Source of the DNA: Acidovorax sp. SUPP3334
GTDB lineage: Bacteria > Pseudomonadota > Gammaproteobacteria > Burkholderiales > Burkholderiaceae_C
Length of the DNA: 64,000 bases
Assembly (NCBI RefSeq): GCF_030159055.1
Contig: NZ_BQXQ01000031.1
Location: forward strand, 1-64,000
Direction of reading: 5' to 3'
Positions within the stretch are counted from its first letter, which is position 1. Every line of letters starts with the position of its first letter. Position numbers and translations under genes: made by a program. Below, piece after piece: positions 1 to 7,855 of this stretch. The notes beneath the pieces are model-generated. The model was given only the letters and a program-made list of their open reading frames with translations. It was not told the DNA's origin and made no database searches.

Positions 1-107
1 AAGTCAACGGTGCGTGGTTTGGTTTTCTTGCGCGCACTCTCCAGCATCGGCTTGATGATCTCGAATTGCTCGCGGCTCGTATCGCTGGGATATTTCTTGG
101 TTCGCAC
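1..107 (-). CDS. IS5-family transposase, N-terminal fragment cut by window edge
   Basis: Reading leftward from a GTG at 107 the frame stays open to the window edge and begins RTKKYPSDTSREQFEIIKP, which I recognise as the N-terminus of IS5-group (IS427/IS1031-like) transposases. Only about 35 residues are inside the window, so the catalytic DDE residues cannot be checked. An ACGAGG ribosome site lies directly against the start. The insertion sits just beyond the 3' end of traI, so it does not interrupt a recognised gene here. Confidence 0.8.
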   Translation of the reverse strand, partial: MRTKKYPSDTSREQFEIIKPMLESARKKTKPRTVD

Positions 108-456
108 CTCGTCATTGTCAGTGATCAAACAAAGATCGTGAACACGTTCTTAGGGTTAGGGTTCTCTCGGCCTTTTCCGGTTTGTCCAACAAAGCCGTTG
201 AAACCCGCAAATACAATCAATCAAGATTTAGTAATTTTACATAATATACATCGTATCTAGTCAGGAGATATTAAAAAATGGGATCAATATCCCGACAGAT
301 AGATGCAGATAAAAGTAGTTTCGACCACCTCAGCGCTGAATCGCACGGTGTGGACTGTAGTTGCATCCAGCGATGCATGTCAATTGTTGAAAGACCGGTT
401 TTGTGTCAAGACGAATCTTTTCTGACTCGGAACTTACTTTTACCGCTGGATGATGC
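108..456. other. intergenic, IS end and traI downstream region
   Basis: This stretch holds the leader side of the IS5-family element, including a TTAGGG doublet near 151-163 that may lie close to its terminus; the exact inverted repeat cannot be fixed without the other end. The rest is more AT-rich than its surroundings. A possible start with an AGGAGA ribosome site near 264-278 opens a frame that runs antisense into traI, and I do not regard it as a gene. Confidence 0.5.
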
Positions 457-3114
457 TTACTCCAGCTTGAGCACAGGATTGGCCGGCGGCACCGGCACGA
501 CCCAGCGGTCCGGTTCGGCCAGCACGACGGCGGCGAGCCGCCCGACACTCGCGCCGCCTCGGCCCATGACCTGGTAGCGCAGGATGTTCACGCGGCCCTT
601 GCCCTGGCCCGAGGTCATGCGGTGCCAGCCGGCCTTGATGACCTCGCGCTGCACTTGCAGGCCCGTCGCGTCGGCTTGATCGGCGGGCCCGGTCTCGCGG
701 GCGTAGAGCTTGAAGATCAGCGGCGAGACGAGCGCCATGCCTTCGTCCACGAAGTGCACGGCGGCGCCGGTCTCGTTGTGCTTGATCTCGCGGCTGGCCA
801 GGCCGTTTTGCAGCCAGCGCATGAAGGCGATGGCCACCTCGCTGGGCTCGGCCTTGCGGGCGGCCGCTTCGTGGGGTAGCTCGGGCAGGTGCGGCGCCAG
901 GACCACCGGCGTGGGTTGAGTGCGCGCCGAAGTCTCAGGGGCCGAGCCGAACAGCGGACGCACGAAGCCGGCCTCGGGCCGCTGCTGGGGCGTGGCCGTC
1001 GATGGTGCCGTCTCCCGCTGGGACGCCGGCGTCGGTGCCGCCGCGGGCACCTTCGACGTTGATGCAACCTTGGGTTTGGCTGCGGCCTGGCTCTGGCCTT
1101 GGGCCGGTGCTGGCGCTGTAGGAGCCTTCTTGCCGTTCGGCGTTGGGGCATTTTTGGGTGCTACCGGAGCTGGCCTGGATGACGCCGCCGGCGCGCTGGG
1201 CCGCACCGGCGCGGGCGCTGCAGAACGCACGTCATCGTCCTCGTCCAGCCATCCCCCATCAACGTCGAAGCCGTCGTCCTTGCCCCCGATGCGGATCACA
1301 TCGTCCAAGTGCGGGAACGCGGGCTCTGGGCGTTGGGGCGCTTTCGCCTGGGCAGGCGGTTTGGCCGGCACGGAAGCGGCAGGTCCTGGCACTGATGCCG
1401 GGACCGGGGCGGCTGATGCTGGCGCAGTTTCTTGTGTGACCGCTGCAGGAGTTGCCGCAGTCTCCTGCGCATTGCCGTTCGATCCTGCCGCAGGCTTGGG
1501 CTTGGGCCGGTTGAAGACGGGGGCCTTGAGCTGGTTCTCGCTGTGTTTGGGCGAAGTTGCCGCAGCCTTGGGCTTGTTGGGTTTTGCTCCAGCTTCGTGC
1601 GTGTGAGTTGCCGCAGGTTGGGGCGCTGGCGCGAGATCTGCCGCATCGTTGTCTGATTGCCCCAATGCATTCGCTGCATCAGCGCGTTCGGTACCCTGCT
1701 GCACCGATACATGCCCTGCCCCATCCTCCGGCGCAGCATCGCCTGCTTCATCCTTGCGTTTTTCTCGCACCACGATGCTGCCGGCCATCGCTTGCGGGTA
1801 CTGGCTCGGATCATCGTAGAGCTTGGCCAGCGGAAACCTCAGCATGGTCAGCGAGTGGCTGTAGCCTGTTGCAGCCGTGTCCTGATGCGTTGCGGCAGCT
1901 TCCTGCTGGCCTGCTGCATCCTGTGCCTGGCCCTGCACCGTCACGTACCAGATCGCCTGGCCGCTGTGCGGGTTGACCTCGATGCAGCCGTACTCCTGCC
2001 AGGTGTCGAACAGCCGGTCGTTCTTGGCCTCGCCCGGCACGGCCTCCTCGGGGGCATGGTCCTTGATCCAGGTGCGTACGCCATCTGCCAGGCGCTTGGC
2101 CACGAACCACATCGAGCCGTCATGCACCCAGCCGGCCGCGCCCGAACGGTTCAAGGGCAGCGCGGTGCCCGCGCGCAGCATGGCCTTCACCGCATGCATC
2201 AACAGGTCGATGAGCGGGATCGCATTGCTGGTGGTGAATCGCGCCCGGCTGCCGTGTAGCAACGCCCGCTGGGTCGATGCCTGATCGGCGCGCCCAACGA
2301 TGCTTGCCACCAGTCCGTCCTTGGTGCCCGAGAGGTAGCGGGTCAGAGCCTCCAGAGTGTGCGGCCGGCGCGCGAGCAACGTCATCGCCGTTGCCGGCGC
2401 GACCTGTCCCAGCAGTGTGACCGCCAGGCGCGAATGCGCGCCGTAGTCCCGCGCGGATTTCGGGGCGAACTCCACGAGGTATTCCGCAGCCCTGCCCTGC
2501 TCTATCCGAGTCATCGGTCCCCCGATCGGGTTCCACCGAGTGCGCTCCGTCGCCCCCGGCGTGCGCCAGGTCACGCGCAGATCGGTCATGGGCTTGGCGA
2601 TGTCGTGCAGCAGCGCGGCGAAGAACACCACGTAGGTCCACTCGTCGCGCTCCGCGTCGATCTGCTCAATGGGCGCACCCTCGGGCAGGAAATGCCCGTT
2701 ACGCCAGGTCATGGCCGCCAGGAGCATCTCCAGCGTGTGGGCCAGCAGCCCGCCCACATGCGCGTGGTGATGGGCCTCGGACGCCGGCATCAGCTGCACC
2801 ATCTCTGCGTAGCGGTGGATCGCGGGCAGCAGGTCTCGCTGCCACACGCTTTGCGCCAGGCGCGACTGCCGCCACATGTCCTGCATGGCCTTGTCCGCGT
2901 TCACGCACACTAGCAGCTCGTCGGCGGGCAACAGGCGCAGCCACCCTTGCTCCGAGCCCTCCACCGCGATGCGCCTCGGCGTGGTGGGTATGCTGGGTGT
3001 GGCCGGTGTGGGTGCCGTTGCGGGAAGGGAGGCGCGTGCGGGCGCACCCTGCCCGCCAAGCAATCGGCCTGCATCGCCCCATCGGCTGCGAAGCCATTCG
3101 AGCGATCGCTTCAT
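457..3114 (-). CDS. traI: MobH-family conjugative relaxase TraI (TIGR03760/PFL_4751 class)
   Basis: 885 aa. It would nick the ICE at its transfer origin and stay covalently bound to the transferred strand. The N-terminal half carries the HD-hydrolase-like TraI_2 domain of MobH relaxases: a His cluster at about 115-119, GGLLAHTLEML at about 121-131 and LLHDIAKP at about 169-176. Residues about 390-690 are a low-complexity Ala/Pro/Gln linker, and the C-terminus resembles the TraI_2_C domain. The start overlaps the stop of the upstream gene by four bases, so translation is probably coupled. Family assignment is firm; cleavage chemistry is inferred from the family. Confidence 0.93.
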   Translation of the reverse strand: MKRSLEWLRSRWGDAGRLLGGQGAPARASLPATAPTPATPSIPTTPRRIAVEGSEQGWLRLLPADELLVCVNADKAMQDMWRQSRLAQSVWQRDLLPAIHRYAEMVQLMPASEAHHHAHVGGLLAHTLEMLLAAMTWRNGHFLPEGAPIEQIDAERDEWTYVVFFAALLHDIAKPMTDLRVTWRTPGATERTRWNPIGGPMTRIEQGRAAEYLVEFAPKSARDYGAHSRLAVTLLGQVAPATAMTLLARRPHTLEALTRYLSGTKDGLVASIVGRADQASTQRALLHGSRARFTTSNAIPLIDLLMHAVKAMLRAGTALPLNRSGAAGWVHDGSMWFVAKRLADGVRTWIKDHAPEEAVPGEAKNDRLFDTWQEYGCIEVNPHSGQAIWYVTVQGQAQDAAGQQEAAATHQDTAATGYSHSLTMLRFPLAKLYDDPSQYPQAMAGSIVVREKRKDEAGDAAPEDGAGHVSVQQGTERADAANALGQSDNDAADLAPAPQPAATHTHEAGAKPNKPKAAATSPKHSENQLKAPVFNRPKPKPAAGSNGNAQETAATPAAVTQETAPASAAPVPASVPGPAASVPAKPPAQAKAPQRPEPAFPHLDDVIRIGGKDDGFDVDGGWLDEDDDVRSAAPAPVRPSAPAASSRPAPVAPKNAPTPNGKKAPTAPAPAQGQSQAAAKPKVASTSKVPAAAPTPASQRETAPSTATPQQRPEAGFVRPLFGSAPETSARTQPTPVVLAPHLPELPHEAAARKAEPSEVAIAFMRWLQNGLASREIKHNETGAAVHFVDEGMALVSPLIFKLYARETGPADQADATGLQVQREVIKAGWHRMTSGQGKGRVNILRYQVMGRGGASVGRLAAVVLAEPDRWVVPVPPANPVLKLE

Positions 3115-3695
3115 GCGGGGGCCAGCAGGTAGCGGGAGAGTTGCTCCAGCCAGGGCTTGGATGCCGGGCGGCTGTCATCGACGCAAAGCCAGTCCTGCTT
3201 CCCATGCGGTATCTCGATAAAGTCCAGCCAGCACTGCTCCAGCGGACTCCACAAGCACGCTGATGCCTCGGGCCGGTGTTCATTGCCCCACCAGGCGCGC
3301 ACGCGCACCAGGTCCAAGGTCAGCAGATCCTGCACGATGGCGAGCCTGCGTGCGTGTGCCACCCGCAAATCCAAACCTGCGGCAGCTTCGCCGGGGATGC
3401 GGCAGACGTGCCGCAGCAACACGTCGCGCACGCAGATGTTGGGCGCCTGCCAGTCCTCCAGGTGTCGCTCCAGACCATCGTAGCGACCCAGCCATTGCAG
3501 CAGCCTCGATGTCCAGCCGGCCAGGCCCAGGGTGGACAGATGCTGCACGATCGAATAGACAGCATGGGCATGATCCAGCGCATCGCGTCCGGAATGTGGC
3601 CATCCCGCGTTGGGCGCAGGGTTGCTGTGCTGCGCCCTCAGCCGCGGTTGACGCGGGGGCGTAGGCGAGAATTCCGGGTCCAGTGCTTCTTCCAT
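3111..3695 (-). CDS. hypothetical protein coupled to traI
   Basis: 194 aa, no domain that I recognise. It is rich in Trp, Arg and His, has no signal peptide or membrane segment, and is probably cytosolic. Its stop overlaps the traI start, so the two form an operon read away from the divergent regulator gene at 3824. The context suggests an accessory role in DNA processing. The first part overlaps the divergent regulatory region, so a slightly later start is possible. Confidence 0.7.
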   Translation of the reverse strand: MEEALDPEFSPTPPRQPRLRAQHSNPAPNAGWPHSGRDALDHAHAVYSIVQHLSTLGLAGWTSRLLQWLGRYDGLERHLEDWQAPNICVRDVLLRHVCRIPGEAAAGLDLRVAHARRLAIVQDLLTLDLVRVRAWWGNEHRPEASACLWSPLEQCWLDFIEIPHGKQDWLCVDDSRPASKPWLEQLSRYLLAPA

Positions 3696-3733
3696 GATGG
3701 CGCAGCACTGTAGGGACGACTGGCGGTTCGGGC

Positions 3734-3773
3734 CAGCGAGAACCCTGCGCGAGATAGCGGAGGGTTTACGCTT
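3734..3773. promoter_or_regulatory. 40-bp imperfect palindrome, operator copy a
   Basis: Arms CAGCGAGAACC and GGTTTACGCTT with an 18-bp centre. The same 11-18-11 geometry and much of the sequence (AGCGGAG directly before GGGTTT) recur at 6139 and 31840. It lies between the divergent traI operon and the regulator gene at 3824. This is the most degenerate of the three copies. Confidence 0.65.
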
Positions 3774-3823
3774 GCCGGTATCGCCTTGATCTGATAAGCA
3801 AAACGAAATAAAGGGAATTCTTG

Positions 3824-4222
3824 ATGAGACAGCAGCCCGACATGAAGCAGCGGTTTGCGCGCCGACTGCGAGATGCGATGGAAAATTCCGGTTACGCGGC
3901 CAAACCCGCCGTACTCCAGCGGGAATTCAACAGCCGAAACCCAGCGGACAAACCCCTCACGCTGCATGGGGTGCGCCGATGGCTGATGGGTGAGACCATT
4001 CCCAGTTACTCTAAGCTGCAAGTGCTCTCCGACTGGTTGGAAGTGTCTGTGCATGAACTCATGCAAGGTTCCGCCACTCCCTCGCCGAAGATGTCGAAAC
4101 CACGGCCCATGTCACACGAGGACCGGCTGGCTGTCGAGGCATTCCTTGCTCTGCCCGTTGCGCCGCGGCGCATAGCGCGGGAGGTGATACTTGCCATCGC
4201 CCGTGCAAATGAGGCAAGGTAG
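3824..4222 (+). CDS. XRE/Cro-CI-type helix-turn-helix regulator
   Basis: 132 aa. Residues about 8-78 form an HTH region: FARRLRDAMENSGY, a central LTLHGVRRWLMGE recognition-helix region, then YSKLQVLSDWLEVSVHELM, typical of Cro/CI-like repressors. The C-terminal part is a short helical tail. ATG at 3824 follows AAGGGAA; a TTG one codon earlier is possible. It sits divergent from traI with palindrome copy a between them, so it is a candidate binder of the 40-bp sites. That link is inference from position only. Confidence 0.85.
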   Translation: MRQQPDMKQRFARRLRDAMENSGYAAKPAVLQREFNSRNPADKPLTLHGVRRWLMGETIPSYSKLQVLSDWLEVSVHELMQGSATPSPKMSKPRPMSHEDRLAVEAFLALPVAPRRIAREVILAIARANEAR

Positions 4223-4263
4223 TATCGATATACTGGCATTTCATACAGCTTTTGGAGGGCTCC

Positions 4264-4587
4264 ATGAATGTCATAGACACCCGATACACCGTTGCACTGT
4301 GCGACTGTCCCGCTCTGCCCGCGAGCGAGCGCATCGCCGCAGAGTCGGCCTATGCGAAGACCCTGGAGCGTCTGCTGGATGGAGCCGATGGGGTCGTGCA
4401 AGCGTTCCTGGCGGTGCAAAGCATCCAGGAGCAAGAGGACGGTGGCGATGACTCGCCCGAGGCCCGAGGGCGGGCCCTTGCGACGATCAACCGCTGGGCC
4501 AAGGCCGCCGCAGCAGCCCGCCAGGCTGGCCTGCGCGAACTGCAGGGCGAGGCCGAGGAAGGCTACTTCGAGGTTCGGCCGGCCTGA
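4264..4587 (+). CDS. hypothetical small acidic/helical protein
   Basis: 107 aa, starting MNVIDTRYTV behind a good GGAGGG ribosome site. It is Ala-rich, probably helical and cytosolic, with no motif I can name. It lies in a same-strand run with the regulator upstream and two small membrane-protein genes downstream, the pattern of short accessory genes in ICEs and prophages. Confidence 0.75.
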   Translation: MNVIDTRYTVALCDCPALPASERIAAESAYAKTLERLLDGADGVVQAFLAVQSIQEQEDGGDDSPEARGRALATINRWAKAAAAARQAGLRELQGEAEEGYFEVRPA

Positions 4588-4592
4588 ACACC

Positions 4593-4865
4593 ATGGACCA
4601 GATCGCCATCGCCATCTTGGGCGCAGCCGCCGCTTGGCTCTCGCAGTCCCGTGATCCAGCGCAAGCCCGGTGGGCCTGCATCTTCGGCATGTTGGGTCAA
4701 CCCTTCTGGTTCTATGCCGCCTGGCAAGCCGGATAATGGGGCATCTTCGTGGTGTGTGTGCTGTACGCGATCGCCTGGATGCGGGGACTGTGGGTGCATT
4801 GGCTCTCGCCTCGGCGAGCAACAGGTGTGGGGACGATCCAGATCGCTCCAGGTCGGGAGCGTTGA
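4593..4865 (+). pseudogene. small membrane-protein gene with an in-frame TAA
   Basis: From ATG 4593 the frame reads a short protein with features of a small phage/plasmid inner-membrane family: an AAAAWLSQS segment, RWACIFGMLGQPFWFY, then AWQAG followed by TAA at 4734-4736. The same frame continues unbroken past the stop with WGIFVVCVLYAIAWMRGLW to a TGA at 4863. As I recall that family, Gln precedes WGIF, so a CAA-to-TAA change explains the stop. The 47-aa product would lack the second membrane segment. A sequencing error is the main alternative. Confidence 0.7.
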
Positions 4866-4895
4866 GTTTGCGTGGTTGGGGGGTAAACTGGCAGC

Positions 4896-5162
4896 ATGGA
4901 ACTGGAAATCTACGAAGCTCTCACTGCTGTCAATGTCCCAGCTGACAAGGCGCGGGCAGTCGTCGATTCAATTAACAAGGAAATTGACAAGCGCTATTCC
5001 TTGCACGCAGCCCAGTTGGCGACCAGAGGGGACTTGCATGAGGCAAAAGGTGCCCTGGAAGTCAAGATAGCCCAGGCGCAGGCCGAAATCATCAAATGGT
5101 GCGTCGGCACCATGTTCGCTGCTGTTGGCCTCTTTGCCACGATCACCAAACTCTGGCACTGA
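4896..5162 (+). CDS. coiled-coil membrane-anchored protein (DUF1640-like)
   Basis: 88 aa. The N-terminal part (ELEIYEALTAVNVPADKARAV) precedes an amphipathic helical middle, and the C-terminus (about 66-86) is one hydrophobic segment ending TKLWH. This matches the layout of small DUF1640-type coiled-coil proteins common on bacterial mobile elements. A paralogue with the same architecture lies on the opposite strand at 49894-50214. A terminator follows directly. Confidence 0.75.
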   Translation: MELEIYEALTAVNVPADKARAVVDSINKEIDKRYSLHAAQLATRGDLHEAKGALEVKIAQAQAEIIKWCVGTMFAAVGLFATITKLWH

Positions 5163-5184
5163 ATCAAGTTACTCCACCCCTTCG

Positions 5185-5207
5185 GCCCGCCTCATGCGGG
5201 CTTTTTT
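5185..5207 (+). terminator. intrinsic terminator
   Basis: Perfect 6-bp stem GCCCGC/GCGGGC with a 5-base loop, followed by six T. It ends the small plus-strand cluster that starts at 3824 and separates it from the conjugation operon. Confidence 0.85.
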
Positions 5208-5385
5208 CTTCCCGCTGCGCCAGTGTGATTGGCCAGAACTGGGGAAGGTTCTAACGCGAGCAGGAGCGGCATTTGTGCGTGGAAACGCTTGCCGCTGGGT
5301 CAACTCGACGCTGCCCCCATCAGCCGTCGATAGGCTGGGCGGATTCACCTCTCCGGCAACGCCTGCTGAATACTCTTGTTGTATG

Positions 5386-5401
5386 TTGTATTTCAATACA
5401 A
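5386..5401. promoter_or_regulatory. TTGTATT-tc-AATACAA palindrome
   Basis: Perfect 7-bp inverted repeat with a 2-base spacer in an AT-rich patch just before the Tn3-derived miniature element. The same arms with a 4-base spacer occur at 29700. It resembles an operator, but no gene follows closely, so it may be a relic. Confidence 0.5.
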
Positions 5402-5460
5402 TATACTACGAGTCGGCATTAGTCGCGGCGGTATGGCTCTCCCCTTTCATCACCCAACCA

Positions 5461-5822
5461 GGGGTCCGGGGAGCAATGGAACAGCCAACCGACTTAAGCC
5501 CTGAGCATCACCAGTGGCGGTCGGCTCCTTCCATGCGGGCATCACTCTCCGAGAAGCAGTGACGGTCGTCCGCGTCGCTGGCGATGGAACACCCTGTACG
5601 CGGACGCTGTGCTGGAGCAATTACGCCACGAGGGTTATCCGGTGCGGCCAGAAGACGAAGCACGCTTGTCACCATTCGGGCACGAGCACATCAACATGCT
5701 CGGGCGCTATTCGTTCGCGGTGCCAGAGGCCGTCGCGCGCGGGGAGTTACGACCCTTGAGTAAAAGGGAGGAGTAAATGTGACGCTTAAGTCGGTTCGCT
5801 GTTCCGTTGCTCCCCAGACCCC
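5461..5822. mobile_element. Tn3-family miniature inverted-repeat element (TIME-like)
   Basis: A 362-bp unit bounded by inverted repeats of about 38 bp. The left end reads GGGGTCCGGGGAGCAATGG and the right end, on the opposite strand, GGGGTCTGGGGAGCAACGG; both run on to ACCGACTTAAG. Such long GGGG-starting ends are typical of Tn3-family transposons. The interior keeps only the last part of tnpA, so it is non-autonomous and would need a transposase in trans. Flanks AACCA and ACCCA are a near match to a 5-bp target duplication. Confidence 0.85.
5558..5776 (+). pseudogene. Tn3-family transposase tnpA, 3' remnant
   Basis: The frame reads WNTLYADAVLEQLRHEGYPV, then RLSPFGHEHINMLGRYSF and a tail ending RGELRPLSKREE, the characteristic C-terminus of Tn3-family transposases. 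No start codon or catalytic domain is present; over 900 residues are missing compared with a full TnpA. It lies within the miniature element. Confidence 0.85.
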
Positions 5823-5880
5823 ACCCAGGGGCGCTGCCGGGCTTGTCGTGCGGCCTGGAGTTCCGCGGGGCCTTTCGGGA

Positions 5881-5912
5881 TCATGGGCCGGCGCCCCGCC
5901 GCCGGCCCATGA
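5881..5912. repeat. perfect 13-bp inverted repeat
   Basis: TCATGGGCCGGCG and its exact complement CGCCGGCCCATGA are separated by 6 bp. No T-run follows on either strand, so it is not a standard terminator. It could be a protein or relaxase recognition site, or could stop upstream transcription by another route. Confidence 0.6.
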
Positions 5913-6138
5913 CTCATCTCCCGTAAAAGCCCTTTTCCCTGTCCCCGTAAGCCCTTTCGTGCGTCCGACGATTTAGGAGGACGCACGCCCTTTGGATAGG
6001 CCCCTTCTCCTGTAGAAAGTCCTTTGCCCGTAGGCACCCGCCCTCGGGGGACGCCTTTCTCCTCCATGCGCCTTTCATTCACGGTATTTCACAGAATTCC
6101 GCAGCTTTTCTTGCCTACCACCTGACGGAACGTCCGTC

Positions 6139-6178
6139 AAGCGTAAACCGTCTGCCACGTAGCGGAGGGTTTCGGCTT
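6139..6178. promoter_or_regulatory. 40-bp imperfect palindrome, operator copy b
   Basis: Arms AAGCGTAAACC and GGTTTCGGCTT with an 18-bp centre containing GCCACGTAGCGGAG. It overlaps the edge of a separate TGACGGA/TCCGTCA palindrome. It lies about 120 bp before pilL, the first gene of the conjugation operon, where a promoter would be expected; a weak TACAAA candidate -10 is at 6191. Confidence 0.75.
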
Positions 6179-6212
6179 GAGGGCGCCACCTACAAAAAAG
6201 ACACTGCCGGCC

Positions 6213-6240
6213 ATTGGCGACGTTTTCCCGGATGGGTGAC
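6213..6240. repeat. 28-bp repeated motif, copy 1
   Basis: Begins ATTGGCGACGTTTTCCCGG and ends GGGTGAC. About 24 of 28 positions match the copy at 60503; a third copy is at 61168. Here it lies in the pilL leader after operator copy b. Confidence 0.65.
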
Positions 6241-6247
6241 GTCTTTG

Positions 6248-6280
6248 GCCCGCAGCCTCTTTGGCTTGCGGGCGTTTTCT
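6248..6280 (+). terminator. terminator-like stem in the pilL leader
   Basis: GCCCGCA (6248-6254) pairs with TGCGGGC (6267-6273), followed by GTTTTCT. It lies 18 bp before the pilL start and could attenuate the whole conjugation operon. The T-run is interrupted, so termination may be partial. Confidence 0.55.
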
Positions 6281-6297
6281 CTACAGGTGGTGGATTC

Positions 6298-6924
6298 ATG
6301 GGGCAGGCGCATGCAAGGGTGGCAAGTGCAGCGGCACGGGTTGCGGTGATGGGCATGGCGATCGGAGTGCTTGGCTGGCTGGCGATGCCGGCCCAAGCGC
6401 AGGCAGTGGGAGATGGATCAGTGCGCATCGGCCGCTACAGCACGCAGCAGGCGGCGCCGGTGGCAAGCGCGAGCGACCCGCTCGCCGTTTTCGCCACCAT
6501 CACCTTCCCGCGCCAGCAGGTGAGGACCGTGGGGGACGCCGTGCGCCACACGCTCCTGCGCACGGGCTGGCAGATGGTGGACGTCGCCGCGCTCTCGCCC
6601 GAGGCGACGCGCTTCCTGGCGCTGCCGCTGCCCGAGTCGCAGCGGGTGCTGGGTCCGTACCGGGTACAGGACATCCTGGACCTCCTCCTTGGTACCACCT
6701 GGCAGTGGCACCACGATCCGGTGCAGCGGCGCCTGTGGTTCACCGTGGTGCCGGCCTATGCGCAACTGACGCAGGCCAGCACCGATGCCGGCCAAGCTTC
6801 GGTAGCCACCACGCAGCCCGTGCCCGAACGGGCTGCTCAGTCGCTGCCGGGAACGCCGCTCGATGCTGCACGCAACACCGCACCGACCACTGCGCAGGAG
6901 GCCCGCGATGCAACAGCACGTTGA
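6298..6924 (+). CDS. pilL: PilL N-terminal-domain conjugation protein (TIGR03748-like)
   Basis: 208 aa. A signal peptide (hydrophobic about 10-33, cleavage near AQAQA) leads into a periplasmic domain with RIGRYSTQQA, then a stretch resembling the PilL/PilQ N-domain fold (VRTVGDAVRHTLLRTGWQMV). PilL-type proteins start the conjugation operon of PFGI-1-class ICEs and are thought to act in the conjugative pilus or its outer part. ATG 6298 follows AGGTGG and keeps the signal peptide at the start. The 3' end overlaps the next gene by 17 bp. Confidence 0.85.
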   Translation: MGQAHARVASAAARVAVMGMAIGVLGWLAMPAQAQAVGDGSVRIGRYSTQQAAPVASASDPLAVFATITFPRQQVRTVGDAVRHTLLRTGWQMVDVAALSPEATRFLALPLPESQRVLGPYRVQDILDLLLGTTWQWHHDPVQRRLWFTVVPAYAQLTQASTDAGQASVATTQPVPERAAQSLPGTPLDAARNTAPTTAQEARDATAR

Positions 6925-7852
6925 GTACGACACGGCGCAAGCGCCCGGCCATAAGGCCCACCAGGATCACGAGATCGACCTCCTGCTGGACCACCAGGAC
7001 GACGTGCACCGCCAGGACAGCCAGCCGACCGACGGACAGGATGCCGCCCGGGCATGGCACCCCGACACGGCCGCGATGCCGCTGGGCAACGACCCGCAAG
7101 CGTCAGCGGATGACGCTGCTCGCCGGCGCCGGCCATTCGGCAAGGCCACAACCTTGATCATGGTCCTGCTGCTGGCCCTGATCGCCTGGATGGCCTACGG
7201 CCGCTGGATGCGCTCGGACGCCCCGCTGGCGCCCGAGCCGGCCGCACTGGCCCAACCGGCCGAACCTGCGGCCACGGCTGATGCAGCCCAGGCCGATCCA
7301 GCTTCGGCTGCGGCCAGCCTCGACGCGGCGGCGCCGCAGCAGCAGGCATCGCCCTCCGTGGCTGCCGCGAGCGCAGTGGCGCCGCAGGCCTTGCCAGAGC
7401 CGACGCACCCGGAACTGCCCGCCATCGACGCCGGCGCGGCGACAGCCACAGATGCCCAGGACCAGCGCCTGGAACGCCTGGAGTCCCAGCTCGCGCGCAT
7501 CGAGTCGCTGCTGACGCAGCGTCCTGCGAACCAGGCGGCTACCAACGCGCCCGCTGCGGTCACGGCAACTCGTCCCCAGGTCCGGCCCCGCTCCCCAGCC
7601 GCCAAGCCTGCGACTGCGATCCAGCCAGAGACGCCGACGCTCGCCGGCCAGTTACTGTCCGTTGACCTCTGGGACGGCCGTCCTTCCATCGTCGTGGGCA
7701 CCGGCGAGGCTGCGGACCAGCGCGTGCGGGTGCTGCAACAGGGCGACTCCTACAACGGCATCACGCTCAAGGCCATCGACGTGGCGGCGCGCCGCGCAAC
7801 GTTCGACGTGGGCCAGGGCCGTCTGGTCCAGCTGTCCGTGGAGGGCCAATAA
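6908..7852 (+). CDS. conjugation membrane protein with PilP-like C-terminus
   Basis: 314 aa. A polar, His/Asp-rich cytosolic N-terminus (1-80) precedes one transmembrane helix (about 84-100, LIMVLLLALIAWMAYGRWM), a long Ala/Pro-rich periplasmic stretch with a short coiled coil (about 190-210) and a compact C-terminal domain (about 245-314, including VDLWDGRPSIVVGTG). That layout resembles pilus-alignment proteins bridging the inner membrane to a secretin. ATG 6908 lies inside the end of pilL. The next gene starts 4 bp after its stop. Confidence 0.75.
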   Translation: MQQHVEYDTAQAPGHKAHQDHEIDLLLDHQDDVHRQDSQPTDGQDAARAWHPDTAAMPLGNDPQASADDAARRRRPFGKATTLIMVLLLALIAWMAYGRWMRSDAPLAPEPAALAQPAEPAATADAAQADPASAAASLDAAAPQQQASPSVAAASAVAPQALPEPTHPELPAIDAGAATATDAQDQRLERLESQLARIESLLTQRPANQAATNAPAAVTATRPQVRPRSPAAKPATAIQPETPTLAGQLLSVDLWDGRPSIVVGTGEAADQRVRVLQQGDSYNGITLKAIDVAARRATFDVGQGRLVQLSVEGQ

Positions 7853-7855
7853 ACC

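Larger units (their letters stand above)
5823..6297. other. long non-coding region upstream of the conjugation operon
   Basis: 475 bp with no convincing gene. It holds a 13-bp inverted repeat (5881-5912), a 9-bp one (CGTGCGTCC 5958-5966 against GGACGCACG 5979-5987), a direct repeat of the CCCGTAA..GCCCTTT type near 5921 and 5945, a TGACGGA/TCCGTCA palindrome (6123-6139), operator copy b, the 28-bp repeat and a terminator-like stem. Such density suggests a control or transfer-origin region; which one cannot be told from sequence alone. Confidence 0.6.

Noticed and set aside
151-163. TTAGGGTTAGGG resembles a telomere repeat
   Set aside because: Only two units, beside an IS end; no array. It is more simply part of the IS or its target.
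278-577. Plus-strand frame starting behind AGGAGA near the traI 3' end
   Set aside because: After about 60 codons it runs antisense through the traI coding end and has traI-complementary composition; no recognisable protein.
5929-6075. Six GCCCTTT/GCCTTT-like strings as possible replication iterons
   Set aside because: Spacing is irregular (about 15 to 36 bp) and only the short core is shared, so chance in GC-rich non-coding DNA is likely.
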